From assembly GCA_902612605.1 (NCBI GenBank), contig CACMDY010000001.1, positions 1 through 64,000 of the forward strand: a DNA stretch of 64,000 nucleotides, given 5' to 3'. This document shows positions 54,963 through 63,918 of this stretch, piece by piece. The stretch comes from an uncultured Pelagibacteraceae bacterium (GTDB lineage Bacteria; Pseudomonadota; Alphaproteobacteria; Pelagibacterales; Pelagibacteraceae). The first letter of the stretch is position 1. The number at the start of each line of letters is the position of its first letter. The notes beneath the pieces were generated by a model, which ran no database searches, had not been told where the DNA came from, and saw only the letters and a program-made list of their open reading frames with translations. The position numbers were made by a program, and so were the translations under genes.

Positions 54963-56230
54963 TTTGATAAAACTTTTTCCATATCTTTTTTTGATAAATT
55001 AAAATTATTTTCAATCCATTTCATTTCTAAATTTTTTAATTTTTGACCTAAATCCCTTCCCTCCTTTAATCCATAATCATTTATTAATAACTGAGCTTTT
55101 ATTGGAAATTCTGGTTTATCTAATTTTTCAAAGTAAGTTTTTAATTCTGAAAGTTTTTTACTTTGTTTAAAATATAACAAATTGAAATCAATTAAATCGA
55201 TTGTGCTAGATTTACCATCATAATAAAATATTTTTTGTAAATCTTTCTTATTAAAGATTTTAGTACTATCTTTATTTAGCGAATTATTTTTTAGAAAATT
55301 AATTTTATCTTTTAATTCATTGGGTAAATTATATTTGTATACAAAATAGTCAGAATTGTCAGTTTCATCGATTACAAGAAATGAAATGACGAAATTTAAA
55401 CTTTTATTTTTTAATATCTTTTCTTGTGGTTTTGATAACTTACTTAATTTTTTAAAATTTTTTAGTTGAGGGAAAATTAATGAAAATAATTCACAAGAGG
55501 TTTTATTTTTAAATAACTTTAAAAAGTTACCCAATTTGAGAATTTTTTTTAATTCATTGAATTGTCTTTCTTTTGATATTTTTCCTAAACCCTCTATATT
55601 TTTTTTAATGATTTTTATTATATTAATTTCATGATCGATTTTGCTATATTCGGTATAAAATCTTAAATATCTAATAATTCTTAAATAATCTTCTTTTATT
55701 CTAGTTTCTGGATCACCTATAAATTTAATTATTCCAATATTTAAATCTTTATGACCAGAATTTGGATCATATAAATTCCCGTCTAAATCTGAATATATTG
55801 AATTTATTGAAAAATCTCTCCTTAATGAATCTTCCTTCCAATTAGTTGTATATTCTACGACAGCATGCCTTCCATCTGTTTTTACATCTTTTCTTAATGT
55901 TGTAATTTCAAAATTTTGATCATCAATCACTGCTGTGATTGTGCCATGTTCAATTCCTGTTTCAAAAAACTTTATTTGGTTTTTATCTAAACATTGCCTA
56001 ACCTGATCAGGAGTTAAATTAGTTGCAAGGTCGATATCATCTGTTTTTTCATCATTTAAAATTTTTCTTACGCAACCACCAACATATCTAATCTCGCTGG
56101 TTTCATTGTGGTTATTTATTGCACCAAATATTTTATTTACTCCCTTATTATTTTTTAAATCTAGAAATTTGAGATCTTTATCTCTTGAAATTTTTTTGTT
56201 TTGAAAAATTTTTTTAAGTAAAGCTTTCAT
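54959..56230 (-). CDS. cca: CCA tRNA nucleotidyltransferase / poly(A) polymerase family
   Basis: Adds or repairs the 3' CCA of tRNAs. The 423 residues carry the nucleotidyltransferase motif [11 protein letters not shown] and DDIDLATN with the two metal-binding aspartates, [15 protein letters not shown], and [13 protein letters not shown]. This fits class II enzymes of alphaproteobacteria. All three tRNAs in this window already encode CCA, so repair may be its main duty. The ATG lies just 3 nt after the CCA end of tRNA-Gln on the same strand. Confidence 0.94.
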   Translation of the reverse strand: MKALLKKIFQNKKISRDKDLKFLDLKNNKGVNKIFGAINNHNETSEIRYVGGCVRKILNDEKTDDIDLATNLTPDQVRQCLDKNQIKFFETGIEHGTITAVIDDQNFEITTLRKDVKTDGRHAVVEYTTNWKEDSLRRDFSINSIYSDLDGNLYDPNSGHKDLNIGIIKFIGDPETRIKEDYLRIIRYLRFYTEYSKIDHEINIIKIIKKNIEGLGKISKERQFNELKKILKLGNFLKLFKNKTSCELFSLIFPQLKNFKKLSKLSKPQEKILKNKSLNFVISFLVIDETDNSDYFVYKYNLPNELKDKINFLKNNSLNKDSTKIFNKKDLQKIFYYDGKSSTIDLIDFNLLYFKQSKKLSELKTYFEKLDKPEFPIKAQLLINDYGLKEGRDLGQKLKNLEMKWIENNFNLSKKDMEKVLSN

Positions 56231-56233
56231 AAA

Positions 56234-56308
56234 TGGCTGGGGTGCTAGGATTCGAACCTAGGAATGGCGGTACCAAAAACCGCTGCCTTACCACTTGGCT
56301 ACACCCCA
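56234..56308 (-). tRNA. tRNA-Gln (TTG)
   Basis: A 75-nt cloverleaf with encoded CCA: acceptor TGGGGTG/CACCCCA, D-arm GCCA-AGTGGTA-AGGC, anticodon stem GCGGT/ACCGC with loop TTTTGGT (anticodon TTG), T-arm CTAGG-TTCGAAT-CCTAG, discriminator G. The U1-A72 acceptor pair and G73 are typical of tRNA-Gln. It lies 3 nt upstream of the cca start codon on the same strand. Confidence 0.97.
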
Positions 56309-56340
56309 AGATGTTTTTCGTATAACACAAAAAAAAAGCT

Positions 56341-57183
56341 TTATATAGTTTTAGAGTAAATACACCAATAGTTTTTATATTTATTTTTTAATTTTTTTTG
56401 AGCTTTTATTGCCGCATTTTTGGTTAAAAAATAACCAATTATAGTCGAACCCGAGCCTGTCATATTTGCAAAGTAAATATTATCTAAATTTTGCAAGTAA
56501 CTTTTAATTCTTCTTAAAATTGGATATTTATTAAAAGCTGCTCTCTCTAAATCGTTATTCGAAACTTTTAATAAATCTTGTCTGTTAATGTTGTTTGATT
56601 TATGGAATAGGCTCTTTGAAAATCCTATGTGTTTTGCATAAATCATCTTAGTAGAACATCCAAAATTAGGCTTTATTATTAACAAATGAAAATTTAATTT
56701 TTTATTAATTTTACTTATATTTTGCCCTTGTAGGATCATTGGACTCTCATAAAGACCCAAAATTACATCTGAACCAACTTTATTTGCAATTTTAATTAAA
56801 TTATTTTTTGTAGTTTTAATTATTCTTTTTTTAAATAGGTAGTTCAAAATGGATGCTGCATTCATTGATCCTCCCCCCATACCAGAAGATTGGGGTATAT
56901 TTTTCTTTACTTTGATATTGAATTTTATATTTTTAATATAATTTTGATCATTTAAGATTTTTAGTAGTTTTGAAATTGTATTTGTATTTGAAATATTTGA
57001 GGAAAATTTCCCACTAAACGATATTCTATTTTTTGAACCTTGTGTCTCTTTTATTAAAATCTCATCAGCCAAATTGATCTTAGATATTAAACTTTCGATT
57101 TTATGATAACCATTTGAGTATTTATTTAAAATTTTTAAAGTTAAGTTTACTTTTGCAAATGATTTTATTTTATGAAACTTCAT
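56341..57183 (-). CDS. ispE: 4-diphosphocytidyl-2-C-methyl-D-erythritol kinase IspE
   Basis: GHMP kinase of the MEP isoprenoid pathway. The 280 residues start with SFAKVNLTLKILNKYSNGYH with the catalytic Lys, then the ATP loop IPQSSGMGGGSMNAASIL, VGSDVILGL with the catalytic Asp, and a C-terminal MTGSGSTIIGYF. It abuts the TPR gene with no gap. Isoprenoids made here would feed undecaprenyl phosphate and ubiquinone. Confidence 0.95.
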   Translation of the reverse strand: MKFHKIKSFAKVNLTLKILNKYSNGYHKIESLISKINLADEILIKETQGSKNRISFSGKFSSNISNTNTISKLLKILNDQNYIKNIKFNIKVKKNIPQSSGMGGGSMNAASILNYLFKKRIIKTTKNNLIKIANKVGSDVILGLYESPMILQGQNISKINKKLNFHLLIIKPNFGCSTKMIYAKHIGFSKSLFHKSNNINRQDLLKVSNNDLERAAFNKYPILRRIKSYLQNLDNIYFANMTGSGSTIIGYFLTKNAAIKAQKKLKNKYKNYWCIYSKTI

Positions 57184-58863
57184 TTAAGAATTATTATTTA
57201 AGCCATTATATAATTTTTCCTTAACTTTAATTTTCAATTCTTCATCCGCTTCATCGCTATTTAAAGCACTTTTCCAAAAATAATTAGCTTGGATTTTTCT
57301 ATTTAATTGCCAAAGAACATCTCCATAATGATCACTTGCAACAGGATCACTTGGTAACAATTCAACAGCTTTTCTTAAATATTTTTCTGCTTCAATATAA
57401 TTTCCTGTCAAATAATAACCCCAACCAACAGAGTCTGTTATGTAAGGGTCTTCTTCTTTCCCTTTGTAAGCTTGATTTAACATTTCTATTGCTTCTTCAA
57501 TTTTATATCCTCTTTCTAACCAACTATAAGCGAGATAGTTAAGTGTATAGGGTTCGTCAGGTCTAATTTTAATTGAATTTAGCAAATCCTTATCCGCCAA
57601 ATCATAATTTTTTAATCTTTCATACGCTCCACCTCTGCGATAAAGAACATCTGCATAAGCCATAGAATTTTTATCCAAATTTTTTAAGGCCAAAGTATAA
57701 TAATTTATTGCCTCATCATATTTTTTAAAGTTTTTGTAAATGTTTGCCAAATCATAAATCATCTTTGTCGATTTATTATTAAATTTTTCAAGATTTTTTA
57801 ATATATAGTTCAAACTTGCATCATAATTTTCTTCCTCTGCTATAATTCTGGCAATCTTCTTTGTTTTGTACCAAAAAAATATTTCATCCTTATCATCAAA
57901 TTTTTCGAAAGTTTTTTTTGCTAGATCATAATTATTATTTGACTGATAGTTTTCAGCTATTAATGATAAATTAAAATAAAATTTTGGATTTAAATAATTT
58001 GAAATATTTAAATATATGTTTGAGTAATCAAATCTACTTTGAGATGAATAAAAATTAGATATAAGGAAAAAGAATTCTGCCAAAATATCATTCTCATTTT
58101 GACATGAAAAATGTTGTGTTAATTTTGTATATTTTTTTTCATCTATCCATTTTTTTACTTGAGAAATAAGCAAACTACTTCTTAAAGGATTTATTGTATC
58201 TGCAAAATTATCAACTGTTGCAAGGTCATTATTAGACACTTCGTTACTCAAATAAAAAAAAGTATATCTAGAGTAATCACTTTGAGGATCGTTAATTAAA
58301 TTTAAAAAATAAGGCTCAGTTTTTTTGGAATTCAAATAACAATTTTGAAAAGCCATGTTTATCAAATCTAATTTTCCAAATTGCTCAACAATGTCAGATT
58401 TTTTATATATAAAAAGATCAATGTAACTTTTTAAGCTAGAATAAATTATAAATTTGTATGAGTCGTCCTCTTTGAACTTTTCCAATTTTTTTAACTTCAA
58501 AGCTGCTTGTTTAAACTTTTTCTTGTTAATGCTATCTAAAATTAATAATAAATTTCCTTCAAAAAAATCTCCTCCTATTGAGGTATTAGAATATTTTACT
58601 TGTTTAATTGCTTTTTTAACCTGTCCATCCAAAAGTAAAGAAAATACATATTCTTGCAAAAAACTATCATGTGATTGAATTAATATTTTTGAATTTTCAA
58701 AAAACTTAAGAGCATCGTTATTTTTCTGGTTATCAAATGATAATAATGCTGAAAGATAATTTGATAGATACTTCTGGTTGAATTCTTTTTCACTCGCTGC
58801 TTTTGAATAGAGATTTGTTTGGTATAGAATTAATATTATAAAACAAAAAATTTTTAAGAACAT
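57184..58863 (-). CDS. Exported TPR-repeat protein
   Basis: The 559 residues begin with a signal peptide (about 1-20). Much of the protein is helical. Clear tetratricopeptide repeats lie in the C-terminal third: YDEAINYYTLALKNL, YRRGGAYERLKNYDLADKDL, YLAYSWLERGYKIEEAIEML, WGYYLTGNYIEAEKYLRKAV and HYGDVLWQLNRKIQANYFW. A TPR gene before ispE is a common alphaproteobacterial arrangement. The partner is unknown; a scaffold role in the periplasm is likely. Confidence 0.87.
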   Translation of the reverse strand: MFLKIFCFIILILYQTNLYSKAASEKEFNQKYLSNYLSALLSFDNQKNNDALKFFENSKILIQSHDSFLQEYVFSLLLDGQVKKAIKQVKYSNTSIGGDFFEGNLLLILDSINKKKFKQAALKLKKLEKFKEDDSYKFIIYSSLKSYIDLFIYKKSDIVEQFGKLDLINMAFQNCYLNSKKTEPYFLNLINDPQSDYSRYTFFYLSNEVSNNDLATVDNFADTINPLRSSLLISQVKKWIDEKKYTKLTQHFSCQNENDILAEFFFLISNFYSSQSRFDYSNIYLNISNYLNPKFYFNLSLIAENYQSNNNYDLAKKTFEKFDDKDEIFFWYKTKKIARIIAEEENYDASLNYILKNLEKFNNKSTKMIYDLANIYKNFKKYDEAINYYTLALKNLDKNSMAYADVLYRRGGAYERLKNYDLADKDLLNSIKIRPDEPYTLNYLAYSWLERGYKIEEAIEMLNQAYKGKEEDPYITDSVGWGYYLTGNYIEAEKYLRKAVELLPSDPVASDHYGDVLWQLNRKIQANYFWKSALNSDEADEELKIKVKEKLYNGLNNNS

Positions 58864-58873
58864 TTTTTACTTT

Positions 58874-59578
58874 ATGACTTTAAATGAAAAAAATCAAAAT
58901 GACATATTTGATAATGATTTAATAAACGAGCTAGGTATTGAATATGAATTTAGTGATGAGCCAATAAATAGATTTAAAAATAATGCTTCTAATAAAGAAA
59001 AATCTGAAGAATTAGCAAAACTTAGAGTTGAAATAGAAAAGATTGAAGATTGTGAACTAAAAAATAGTGCAAAAAATCTTGTTTTCAGTGATGGGAATTC
59101 ATCTTCAAAAATAATGATTGTAGGTGAAGGACCTGGACAAAAAGAAGATGAATTAGGAAAACCTTTTGTTGGTGATGCAGGAATGCTTTTAAATAAAATG
59201 TTGAAAGCTATTAATTTAGATAGAACTAAAGTTTATATAACTAATGTTGTAAATTATAGACCTCCAAATAACAGAAAGCCTGAAATATCAGAAATAAATA
59301 GATACTCTGAATATTTAAGAAAACATATTTCGATTATAAATCCAGAAATACTTATTTTAATGGGAAGCACAGCAATGGAAGCACTCTTCGGGAATAAAAT
59401 TAAAATCTCTAAAGAAAGAGGAAAATGGAAGGAAGTAATAATTAATAATAAAACATATTTAACAATGATAACTTTTCACCCAGCATATCTACTAAGACAA
59501 GCAGAGCAAAAAAAATATTCTTGGGCCGATCTTAAAGAAATTAGAAAAAAAATAGATGAAACTGGTTTAGAGATTTAA
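58874..59578 (+). CDS. Uracil-DNA glycosylase, family 4-like, with cluster cysteines lost
   Basis: The 234 residues match the family 4 / SPO1-polymerase-like fold: IVGEGPGQKEDELGKPFVGDAG, YITNVVNYRPPNNRKP, LILMGSTAMEALFG and FHPAYLLRQ. Family 4 enzymes hold a 4Fe-4S cluster with four Cys. Only C60 is left: the other three positions are I57, Y128 and Y144 by my alignment. The N-terminus has an acidic extension of about 45 residues. Divergent from the TPR gene by 10 nt. Confidence 0.88.
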   Translation: MTLNEKNQNDIFDNDLINELGIEYEFSDEPINRFKNNASNKEKSEELAKLRVEIEKIEDCELKNSAKNLVFSDGNSSSKIMIVGEGPGQKEDELGKPFVGDAGMLLNKMLKAINLDRTKVYITNVVNYRPPNNRKPEISEINRYSEYLRKHISIINPEILILMGSTAMEALFGNKIKISKERGKWKEVIINNKTYLTMITFHPAYLLRQAEQKKYSWADLKEIRKKIDETGLEI

Positions 59579-59597
59579 ATTTTTAATAATATTTTAT

Positions 59598-60170
59598 ATG
59601 AAAAAAATTATTGCTGGGGTTGATGAAGTTGGAAGAGGGAGCCTTGTAGGACCAGTTTATGCAGCTGCTGTTATATTAAATAAAGAAATTAATAGAAAAA
59701 TTCTTAAAGATTCAAAAAAACTTAACAAAATTCAGAGGGAAACTTTAGCTAAATATATAAAAAAAAATTCAGTTTGGGCGTTAGGATCTGCATCAATAAA
59801 AGAAATTGAAAAAATTAATATTTTAAATGCTAGCCTACTTTCAATGAAAAGAGCAATTAAGAAACTCAAATTGAAACCTAAAAAAGTTTTAATAGATGGT
59901 AATAAACCACCAGACTTAAAAAATTATGTAATTAAAACTATTGTAAAAGGTGATGAAAAAATTCCTGAAATTTCAGCCGCATCGATTATTGCTAAAGTTG
60001 AAAGAGATAAGCTAATGAAAAAGATGTCTTTTTCTTTTAAAAAATACGGCTGGGATAATAATGCAGGTTATGGAACTAAAGATCATATTAAAGCTATTAA
60101 AAAATTTGGAGTGACTAGATTTCATAGAAAAACCTTCCAACCAATACACAAGATATTGAGTCTTAAATAA
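59598..60170 (+). CDS. rnhB: Ribonuclease HII
   Basis: Removes RNA from RNA-DNA hybrids, including single ribonucleotides. The 190 residues contain AGVDEVGRGSLVGPV with D9 and E10, D100 in VLIDGNKPP, and SAASIIAKVERDKLM with the last catalytic Asp. The C-terminus has YGWDNNAGYGTKDHIKAI and FHRKTFQPI. It precedes ccrM by 81 nt, a conserved pairing in Alphaproteobacteria. Confidence 0.97.
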   Translation: MKKIIAGVDEVGRGSLVGPVYAAAVILNKEINRKILKDSKKLNKIQRETLAKYIKKNSVWALGSASIKEIEKINILNASLLSMKRAIKKLKLKPKKVLIDGNKPPDLKNYVIKTIVKGDEKIPEISAASIIAKVERDKLMKKMSFSFKKYGWDNNAGYGTKDHIKAIKKFGVTRFHRKTFQPIHKILSLK

Positions 60171-60209
60171 TAATCATAACAATTATCAATCAATAAATTC
60201 AATCACAGG

Positions 60210-60238
60210 TTGACGTAGACTCCTGACTGGAGTCTAAT
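60210..60238 (+). promoter_or_regulatory. Candidate ccrM promoter containing an inverted repeat with two GANTC sites
   Basis: TTGACG (60210-60215) and TCTAAT (60233-60238) are spaced by 17 nt. The spacer and start of the -10 are filled by an inverted repeat: TAGACTCC (60216-60223) and GGAGTCTA (60229-60236) around TGACT. Each arm contains one GANTC site (GACTC at 60218-60222, GAGTC at 60230-60234), the methylation target of CcrM. Transcription would start near 60245, about 7 nt before the ATG. Confidence 0.65.
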
Positions 60239-60251
60239 TCAAAAATATAAA

Positions 60252-61325
60252 ATGATCACTTCAGACATAAAAAATAAAATTATTAATGGAGATAGTATTA
60301 AGGAATTAAAAAAAATTCCGGCTGAAAGTTTTGATCTGATATTTGCAGATCCACCTTACAACCTTCAACTTAAAAAAAAATTAAGTCGACCTGATAGATC
60401 TAAAGTCGATGCTGTAGACGATGCGTGGGATAAATTTGATAGTTTTAAAAGTTATGATGAGTTTTCAGTTCAATGGCTTAAAGAATGTAAAAGAATTTTA
60501 AAAAAAAATGGATCTATATGGGTTATAGGAAGTTATCATAATATTTTTAGAGTTGGTTCAAAAATGCAAGATTTAGGTTTTTGGATACTAAATGATGTGA
60601 TTTGGAACAAAAATAACCCTATGCCAAATTTTAGAGGAACACGTTTTACGAATGCGCACGAAACACTTATATGGGCATCGAAAAGTGAAGGCTCAAAATA
60701 TACTTTTAATTATCAATCACTTAAATGTTTAAACGATGATCTACAGATGAGATCTACATGGAATTTACCTATATGTAATGGAAAAGAAAGACTTAAAAAT
60801 AATGGTAATAAAATTCACTCAACGCAAAAGCCAGAGTCTTTATTGCACAGAATTATATTAGCATCGTCTAATAAAGGCGATTTAATATTGGACCCGTTTC
60901 TCGGTACGGGAACAACTGCTGTGGTTTCAAAAAAGTTAGGTAGAAATTATTTTGGGATAGAAAAAGAAAAAAACTATTTTGAAGCTGCAAGTAAAAGAAT
61001 TAAAAATACAAAAATTATAGAAGATGAATATTTAGATACTATAAAAAATAATAGATCCAAACCAAGAGTGCCATTTGGATCTTTGGTTGAATTAGGAATT
61101 ATTAAACCTGGTACTGAAATTTTTGATCAAAAAAAACAAATCAATGCGAAAATTATGATTGATGGTAGTATAAAATATCGGAAATCAGAAGGATCAATTC
61201 ATAAAGTTGCTGCACAAATATTAGGTGCTGAGAGCTGTAACGGTTGGACTTTTTGGTATTATAAATCAGGTAATTCACTCAAACCAATTGATGATTTGAG
61301 GCAAAGACTAAGGCCAACTACTTAA
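60252..61325 (+). CDS. ccrM: Cell-cycle DNA adenine methyltransferase CcrM (GANTC)
   Basis: Methylates adenine in GANTC and links replication to gene expression in Alphaproteobacteria. The 357 residues have the beta-class order: catalytic DPPYNLQ (33-39), then VDAVDDAWDKFDSF, WVIGSYHNIFRVG, MPNFRGTRFTNAHETLIWASKS, HSTQKPESLLHRI, and the SAM loop LDPFLGTGTTAVV. The C-terminal part (about 265-357, VPFGSLVELGIIKPG) is the extra domain found in CcrM and HinfI relatives. Overlaps the convergent monooxygenase by 4 nt. Confidence 0.96.
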   Translation: MITSDIKNKIINGDSIKELKKIPAESFDLIFADPPYNLQLKKKLSRPDRSKVDAVDDAWDKFDSFKSYDEFSVQWLKECKRILKKNGSIWVIGSYHNIFRVGSKMQDLGFWILNDVIWNKNNPMPNFRGTRFTNAHETLIWASKSEGSKYTFNYQSLKCLNDDLQMRSTWNLPICNGKERLKNNGNKIHSTQKPESLLHRIILASSNKGDLILDPFLGTGTTAVVSKKLGRNYFGIEKEKNYFEAASKRIKNTKIIEDEYLDTIKNNRSKPRVPFGSLVELGIIKPGTEIFDQKKQINAKIMIDGSIKYRKSEGSIHKVAAQILGAESCNGWTFWYYKSGNSLKPIDDLRQRLRPTT

Positions 61326-62446
61326 TTTCTATAAATTTTTCCAAGATAACTCTCTAGAAATTTTTTATTTTTTGATAAAAATTTCAAAACAATATTTCTA
61401 ATTAATATTATTATTGGATTAGTTAAATGGAAGGCAAAATGGTTTAATTTTGATCTTTTATTTACTAGTAATATTTTACTTATCTTATCTTTATAAATAC
61501 TATTTGAATTTGTAATATTTTCTAAAATACCATTTGCTGTTTCAATACTTTGAGAAGCACCTTGTGCAAAAGAAGGTGGAAAAGCAAATAAAGCATCACC
61601 ACTCAAATAAGTATTTTGATATTTTAGTGTGGGTAATTCAGTGCTTACAAATACAGGAAAACACTTTATATTTGCTAAACTTTCCAAATTTATAATAGAA
61701 TTTTGTGAAATAAAGTCTTTTAAAGATTTTATAAATGTTTCTGAATTAAGAATATTTTTATTTTCAATTTCTTTAGTAGTTAGTTTCTTTTTGATTATAG
61801 CAACGAAATTATATTCGAGTTTTTGATTTACAGGATAAGTTACATAGTGAAAATTTGACCCCATATAAACAGAAATATTATCTTTTTCATGTTGTTTTAA
61901 ATTCGCCCTTAAAGCAATGTTCCCATTAAAAATTGGGTTTAAATGATTATTTGATATTTGAGATTTTAATTTTGAAAAAACACCGTCTGCAATTACTATA
62001 TAATCGAAACTTTCATTCTTATTATTCCAAGAAATCTTTATTTTTTCATTATATTCGATATTTTGAATCTCGGCTTTAAATTGAATTTTTTCCTCAGGTA
62101 TATTGCCAATTAAAAACTTTATTAATGTTGATCTTTTAAGTGTTGTGTAACGGTCGTTTACATTATTGAATTGCTTTAAATCAATTTCACAAATCTTTTT
62201 AATATTTTTAGCCTGGAAAAAATTAACTTTTGTTGGATAATAAACATCTGATGCTGAAATATTTTTAAATCCTACTTTATTTAACAAATTAATACTATTA
62301 ACTGAAAGTTGAATGCCATAACCTTCATTTAAATTAAGATAATCTTTTTTTTCAAAGATTTTATAGTCTATTTCAGTATTTTTGTTTAATTCATTTGCAA
62401 GATACAAACCAGATATACCAGCTCCTACAATTGCAACTTTTTTCAT
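61322..62446 (-). CDS. FAD-dependent monooxygenase (UbiH/PHBH superfamily)
   Basis: The 374 residues have the FAD-binding GAGISGLYLANELNK (7-21), a conserved-region LKRSTLIKFL, the DG motif segment YIVIADGVFSKLKSQI, and the second FAD motif TYLSGDALFAFPPSFAQGASQSIETA (split as YLSGDALFAFPP and AQGASQSIE). The family includes ubiquinone hydroxylases and salicylate hydroxylase-like enzymes, and the substrate cannot be fixed from sequence. Its start overlaps the mutY stop by 4 nt. Confidence 0.88.
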   Translation of the reverse strand: MKKVAIVGAGISGLYLANELNKNTEIDYKIFEKKDYLNLNEGYGIQLSVNSINLLNKVGFKNISASDVYYPTKVNFFQAKNIKKICEIDLKQFNNVNDRYTTLKRSTLIKFLIGNIPEEKIQFKAEIQNIEYNEKIKISWNNKNESFDYIVIADGVFSKLKSQISNNHLNPIFNGNIALRANLKQHEKDNISVYMGSNFHYVTYPVNQKLEYNFVAIIKKKLTTKEIENKNILNSETFIKSLKDFISQNSIINLESLANIKCFPVFVSTELPTLKYQNTYLSGDALFAFPPSFAQGASQSIETANGILENITNSNSIYKDKISKILLVNKRSKLNHFAFHLTNPIIILIRNIVLKFLSKNKKFLESYLGKIYRN

Positions 62447-63435
62447 TCAGATTTTGAGATGGTATAAAATATTTTTTTAGTAAATGATGGAATTATTTCT
62501 GAGCTTAATTTATCTTTTTTAATTAATATTTTATTTTTAATCTTTGGAAGTCTTTTCGAGTTATTTAACAAAATTTTCATTTCCATATTAGATAATTTTA
62601 TATTAATTTTTTTATTATTTGAATAATTATACTTACTTTCTCGAACTTCAGTCATTGGAAAAATTGGCATATTTTTTAAAAATTTAAATTTATCATTTTT
62701 GACTAATAAGTAGTTATTATGTTTTTTGTAAATAGTCGCTTCGAAATATTTAGTTTTTATTTCTTTATTGAATTTGGTCAATTCAAAGTCATTTTTTTTT
62801 AGAGATATACAATTTTTATTTAAAGGACATTCCTTGCAACTTGGATTTTTTGGTTTGCATATTAAAGCACCTATCTCCATGATTGCTTGGGAGTAATCAC
62901 TAGCGCGATTGGACCGTCCAAAAAAATTAATTTTTTTTTTTAAAAAATCTTTAGATATTTCATTCTGCTTTTTTAAATATAGAGTTCTTTTAAGAATTCT
63001 CTCTACATTTCCATCTAAAGGAATAGTTTTAAGGTTAAATGCTATAGACATTATTGCTTTGGATGTATATTCGCCTACTCCTGGTAATTGTATTAACTTT
63101 TCATAAGATTTTGGCAACTTACCATGGAAATCTGTAACAATTATAATTGCACTTTTTTTTAGATTTCTTGCTCTTGAATAATAACCAAGACCTTCCCAAT
63201 GTTTCATTAAGATCTTTTCGTCGACATTTGCCAATGATTGAAAGGTTGGAATTTGTTTTACAAATTTTTTAAAATAAGGAATAACAGTTTTTACTTGAGT
63301 TTGCTGTAACATAAATTCACTAACAAACGTAAAATATTCTTTTTGCCTCTGGGAAACTTTTTTTCTCCAAGGTAAAATTCTTTTATTATTATCGTACCAA
63401 AGTAGAATTTTATTTGGTATGTTTTTATTATTCAT
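62443..63435 (-). CDS. mutY: A/G-specific adenine DNA glycosylase MutY
   Basis: Removes adenine opposite 8-oxoguanine. Motifs: ILLWYDNNKRILPWR, FVSEFMLQQTQVKTVIPYF with the catalytic Glu, the helix-hairpin-helix LPGVGEYTSKAI, LDGNVERIL with the catalytic Asp, and the 4Fe-4S ligands C-x6-C-x2-C-x5-C in ICKPKNPSCKECPLNKNC. A short Nudix-like C-terminal part follows. The ATG at 63435 (MNNKNI) fits the family better than a TTG at 63480 and lies back to back with the ATG of the next gene. Confidence 0.95.
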   Translation of the reverse strand: MNNKNIPNKILLWYDNNKRILPWRKKVSQRQKEYFTFVSEFMLQQTQVKTVIPYFKKFVKQIPTFQSLANVDEKILMKHWEGLGYYSRARNLKKSAIIIVTDFHGKLPKSYEKLIQLPGVGEYTSKAIMSIAFNLKTIPLDGNVERILKRTLYLKKQNEISKDFLKKKINFFGRSNRASDYSQAIMEIGALICKPKNPSCKECPLNKNCISLKKNDFELTKFNKEIKTKYFEATIYKKHNNYLLVKNDKFKFLKNMPIFPMTEVRESKYNYSNNKKINIKLSNMEMKILLNNSKRLPKIKNKILIKKDKLSSEIIPSFTKKIFYTISKSE

Positions 63436-63918
63436 ATGAGTCAAAAATATAATACTAAGCAGAGATATAGCTCCATTCAAGGTTTAAGATCTTTTAAAGA
63501 TACTTTACCCACAGAAGCAAAAAGAATAATTAGTAAAAAAGGTAAAATTTATAATGAAACTTTAGATAATTGGAAATATTTAGTTGGTAAAGATTTATTT
63601 AAAGTAAGTTTTCCTAAGTCATATAAAAGTTCAAACAAGTTATCGGGCAGTCGTTTAAATATTTTAGTAAAGAGGGGAAATGAAATTGACGTTGAGTATT
63701 CTAAAAAAGAAATAATAAAAAAAATTAATGTTTTTTTTGGCTATCATGTTTTAGATGACATTAAATTGAATACATTTGATGGAAAAATTGAAGAAAGCCA
63801 TAAAAATACCGCTATTAATGCGACAAAAAATAAACATATAAAGAGCATAAATAATATTAAAAATGACAAAATAAAAAACTCACTGTTAGAGCTAAGTAAA
63901 CATTTTAAAATAAAATGA
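63436..63918 (+). CDS. DUF721 / DciA-like protein
   Basis: The 160 residues have a KH-like core: TLDNWKYLVGKDLFKVSFP, LNILVKRGNEIDVEYS and IIKKINVFFGYHVLDDIKL, as in DUF721 proteins. DciA members of this family load the replicative helicase DnaB in bacteria lacking DnaC. The C-terminal third is charged and low in complexity. Placement between mutY and a dsbA-like gene is usual in Alphaproteobacteria. Its stop overlaps the next ATG as ATGA. Confidence 0.83.
   Translation: MSQKYNTKQRYSSIQGLRSFKDTLPTEAKRIISKKGKIYNETLDNWKYLVGKDLFKVSFPKSYKSSNKLSGSRLNILVKRGNEIDVEYSKKEIIKKINVFFGYHVLDDIKLNTFDGKIEESHKNTAINATKNKHIKSINNIKNDKIKNSLLELSKHFKIK

Noticed and set aside
60216-60236. The palindrome before ccrM as the rnhB transcription terminator
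   Set aside because: The 8-bp stem could form in RNA, but no T-run follows it and it fits exactly between promoter hexamers; a dual role cannot be excluded.
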